From Actinomortierella ambigua (Eukaryota; Mortierellomycota; Mortierellomycetes; Mortierellales; Mortierellaceae): a DNA stretch of 18,838 nt. The first letter of the stretch is position 1. Each line of letters begins with the position of its first letter. The translations under genes were made by a program, and so were the position numbers. Location: the NCBI GenBank assembly GCA_016098155.1, contig JAAAJB010000622.1, forward strand, positions 1 to 18,838, in the 5' to 3' direction. Under the pieces are notes generated by a model. It made no database searches and was not told where the DNA came from. It was given only the letters and a program-made list of their open reading frames with translations. This document shows, one piece after another, positions 17,216 through 18,838 of this stretch.

Positions 17216-18736
17216 ATGAAACCTCGCCAGTTTTTACGGCGTGCTGCCGCTCTTTTCGCGGTCTTGGTACTTCTACTTGTCTGCTTGACTTACACCGCTG
17301 ATGCACAGAACAGCAAGAAGAAGGTCAGCCCCAAACCCGCCAAGCGCGCTACTCCCAGCGACAGCGAAAACAGCGGCATCCTTGGTGGTTGGTTTGAATC
17401 CTCCTCCAAGAAGCAGGCACGCGAAGAAGCCGCGCAGGAACAATCTAGACGAAAAGCGAATGCTGTACAACATCTCGCCAAACTCAAGGGCTCTGGCGGA
17501 GGAGGAGAGGGAGCAGCAGCAGCAGCCTCAGACGGCTCAAACGAGGGCACATCTTCCAAAGGCGATAACAACAAAAAGTCGACCAAGAGGGCGACCAACT
17601 CGAGCGACAATAAGGACAGTAGCGACAAAACCAGCAGCAGTAACAGCAAAGATGCGTCTGACAAGAAGAAGCGCATCTCCAAAGGCAAGAACCTTGAGGG
17701 ACTGTTGCAGGCAGCTCAGAATACCAAACAAGAGGCGGCTCTGAAGAAGAAGGGCACCAACAACAAGAAGACGACCAACGACGACACGGCTGAGCCTAAC
17801 CAACGAGATGCATCAGCACCGAAAGCCGAAACAGGAACAAAGGAAAAGGAGGAAGCACCAAAGGAATCCAAAAAGGAGCCGGAAAAGGGAACAGAGAAAG
17901 AGAAGGGGAAGAAGGAGGAGAAGAAGAAGGTGGCGGATGCCAAGAACGGGAATCACAACGAGCACCATTTCATATACGATATTGTGCACGAGGAGGATCA
18001 TGCCATCAACGAGGTCTTTGACGACATTGTCTGGTTCGAGGGACCACATCGCGACGATGAGGAGGAGATTCCAATCGGTGGAATCGACCACTATCACCAC
18101 CACGATGATGACGAAGACGACGAGGACGATGAGGACGAGGACGAGCATGAGCATGAAGAGGATGACGATAATGGTGGTACGGGGGGTGCCCTCGCCACCG
18201 ATCAACAACAACAACAACAACAGCAACAGCAGGTGGTCATGAGCTCATCTTCTTCCAAGGCCGATCCGCTCCAGAGCAACCTCCTCCCATCTTCAGCGCG
18301 CGACTTTTGTCTTCGACTCAAGCAGGAGTGCGAGTCGGCCTGCCATGACTTTAGCAAGAGTTTGACCCACATCCCAACAACATGCGCCGATGGCTCTGTG
18401 GCCGAACTGTTGTTTTGGGGCAAGTGCTGCCAGATCGGAGCCGAGATCCGAAACCACGGCAGCAGCAGTGGTGGCGGTGCCCAAATCGCAAACTGGATGC
18501 GGCAAGGCCGGTTGGTCACGATGGCTCGGGACGAACAGCGCATGCAACGACAGGTGAAGGAGCGGTTCGGCGAACAAGCCCCATCACAACAGCCTCCATC
18601 GGGTGTAGGACATGTTGAAAGCGGCGGCGGCGGTCCGCCAATGGATGAGAGCGTAGAGGACGCGTTCCTCCGGAAACAGCAAGAGTACCATAAACGTGCT
18701 CAAGAGCAACTGCGATGGGAAATGGAGCATAGATAG
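17216..18736 (+). CDS. Secreted charged protein with His/Asp-rich region and 6-Cys module
   Basis: This is an intronless 506-aa protein that I cannot assign to a known family. The start at 17216 is chosen because it opens a clear signal peptide (basic MKPRQFLRR, then an Ala/Leu/Val core ending TYTADAQ near 30). Upstream in-frame methionines would bury it. The mature protein has a long hydrophilic Lys/Ser/Asn/Asp-rich region (about 31-260), a segment HHFIYDIVHEEDHAINEVFDDIV cut short here as HHFIYDIVHEEDHA, an acidic His/Asp/Glu cluster (about 290-320), and ten Gln (18203-18232). A C-terminal module has six cysteines (365, 372, 376, 390, 404, 405) spaced x6, x3, x13, x13 and adjacent. The last 70 residues are polar and probably helical. 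There is no second membrane segment and no obvious GPI signal, so secretion or retention in the ER lumen or wall is likely. Metal or calcium binding by the His/Asp region is inference. Confidence 0.87.
   Translation: MKPRQFLRRAAALFAVLVLLLVCLTYTADAQNSKKKVSPKPAKRATPSDSENSGILGGWFESSSKKQAREEAAQEQSRRKANAVQHLAKLKGSGGGGEGAAAAASDGSNEGTSSKGDNNKKSTKRATNSSDNKDSSDKTSSSNSKDASDKKKRISKGKNLEGLLQAAQNTKQEAALKKKGTNNKKTTNDDTAEPNQRDASAPKAETGTKEKEEAPKESKKEPEKGTEKEKGKKEEKKKVADAKNGNHNEHHFIYDIVHEEDHAINEVFDDIVWFEGPHRDDEEEIPIGGIDHYHHHDDDEDDEDDEDEDEHEHEEDDDNGGTGGALATDQQQQQQQQQQVVMSSSSSKADPLQSNLLPSSARDFCLRLKQECESACHDFSKSLTHIPTTCADGSVAELLFWGKCCQIGAEIRNHGSSSGGGAQIANWMRQGRLVTMARDEQRMQRQVKERFGEQAPSQQPPSGVGHVESGGGGPPMDESVEDAFLRKQQEYHKRAQEQLRWEMEHR
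18203..18232 (+). repeat. Gln10 codon run
   Basis: CAA and CAG codons encode ten consecutive glutamines between the acidic His-rich region and the six-cysteine module of the secreted protein. Confidence 0.95.
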
Positions 18737-18838
18737 ATCTGTCCTTCCTTTTTTTTTTTTTTTTTTTTTTAATTTTTTAATTTTTTTTTTTTTTTTCCAG
18801 TTCTGAAATTTTATTCGTCAGAGCACCCACAGATTCAT
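18737..18838. other. 3' flank with long T tracts
   Basis: After the secreted-protein stop there are T runs of about 22 (18749-18770), 6 and 16 (18781-18796), separated by AA pairs, followed by CCAG. This could be an AT-rich terminator region of the plus-strand gene, or the A-rich end of a minus-strand unit outside the window. The window ends too soon to decide. Confidence 0.6.

Overview
The window looks like nuclear DNA of an early-diverging filamentous fungus; Mortierellomycota or a relative is my inference from gene style, not a proof. The genes are split by many short GT-AG introns (about 90-400 nt, donors such as GTATGT and GTAAGT, acceptors mostly CAG or TAG). Pyrimidine-rich leaders precede the starts, and low-complexity runs (Ala, Asn, Gln, Asp/Glu, Ser) are frequent. 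There are no bacterial-style operons. I resolved six protein-coding genes; exon joins were chosen so that every junction keeps frame and restores a recognisable family motif.

Layout. 1-636 is a tandem-repeat mosaic built almost entirely of TCAN tetramers and TCA trimers. Three genes follow on the minus strand: a mitochondrial ACSF2-type acyl-CoA synthetase (767-3350, six exons, 639 aa), a GNAT acetyltransferase of the RimJ/RimL type (3913-4904, two exons, 287 aa), and a very large BRPF/Nto1-type chromatin scaffold (5172-11699, seven exons, 1864 aa). The scaffold carries C2H2, EPL1, PHD-zinc knuckle-PHD and bromodomain modules plus a long acidic tail. A 1.1-kb divergent promoter region (11700-12836) separates these from three plus-strand genes. 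They are a single-pass surface protein with an eight-cysteine ectodomain and a Q/N/Y-rich tail (12837-14216), a mitochondrial SLC25 carrier with a 23-nt micro-exon (15032-16727, seven exons, 320 aa), and a secreted, highly charged protein with an acidic His/Asp region, a polyQ run and a C-terminal six-cysteine module (17216-18736).

Biology. The acyl-CoA synthetase and the carrier are both predicted to serve mitochondria; the carrier belongs to the carnitine/basic-amino-acid branch of SLC25. The BRPF-like protein should be the scaffold of a MYST histone acetyltransferase complex, and the GNAT protein also uses acetyl-CoA. Four of six genes thus touch acyl/acetyl-CoA chemistry, but fungal neighbours are often unrelated and I treat this as a weak hint. 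I see no mobile element, CRISPR array, tRNA or rRNA. The least explained items are the two secreted or surface proteins (12837-14216 and 17216-18736) and the repeat mosaic at the left edge.
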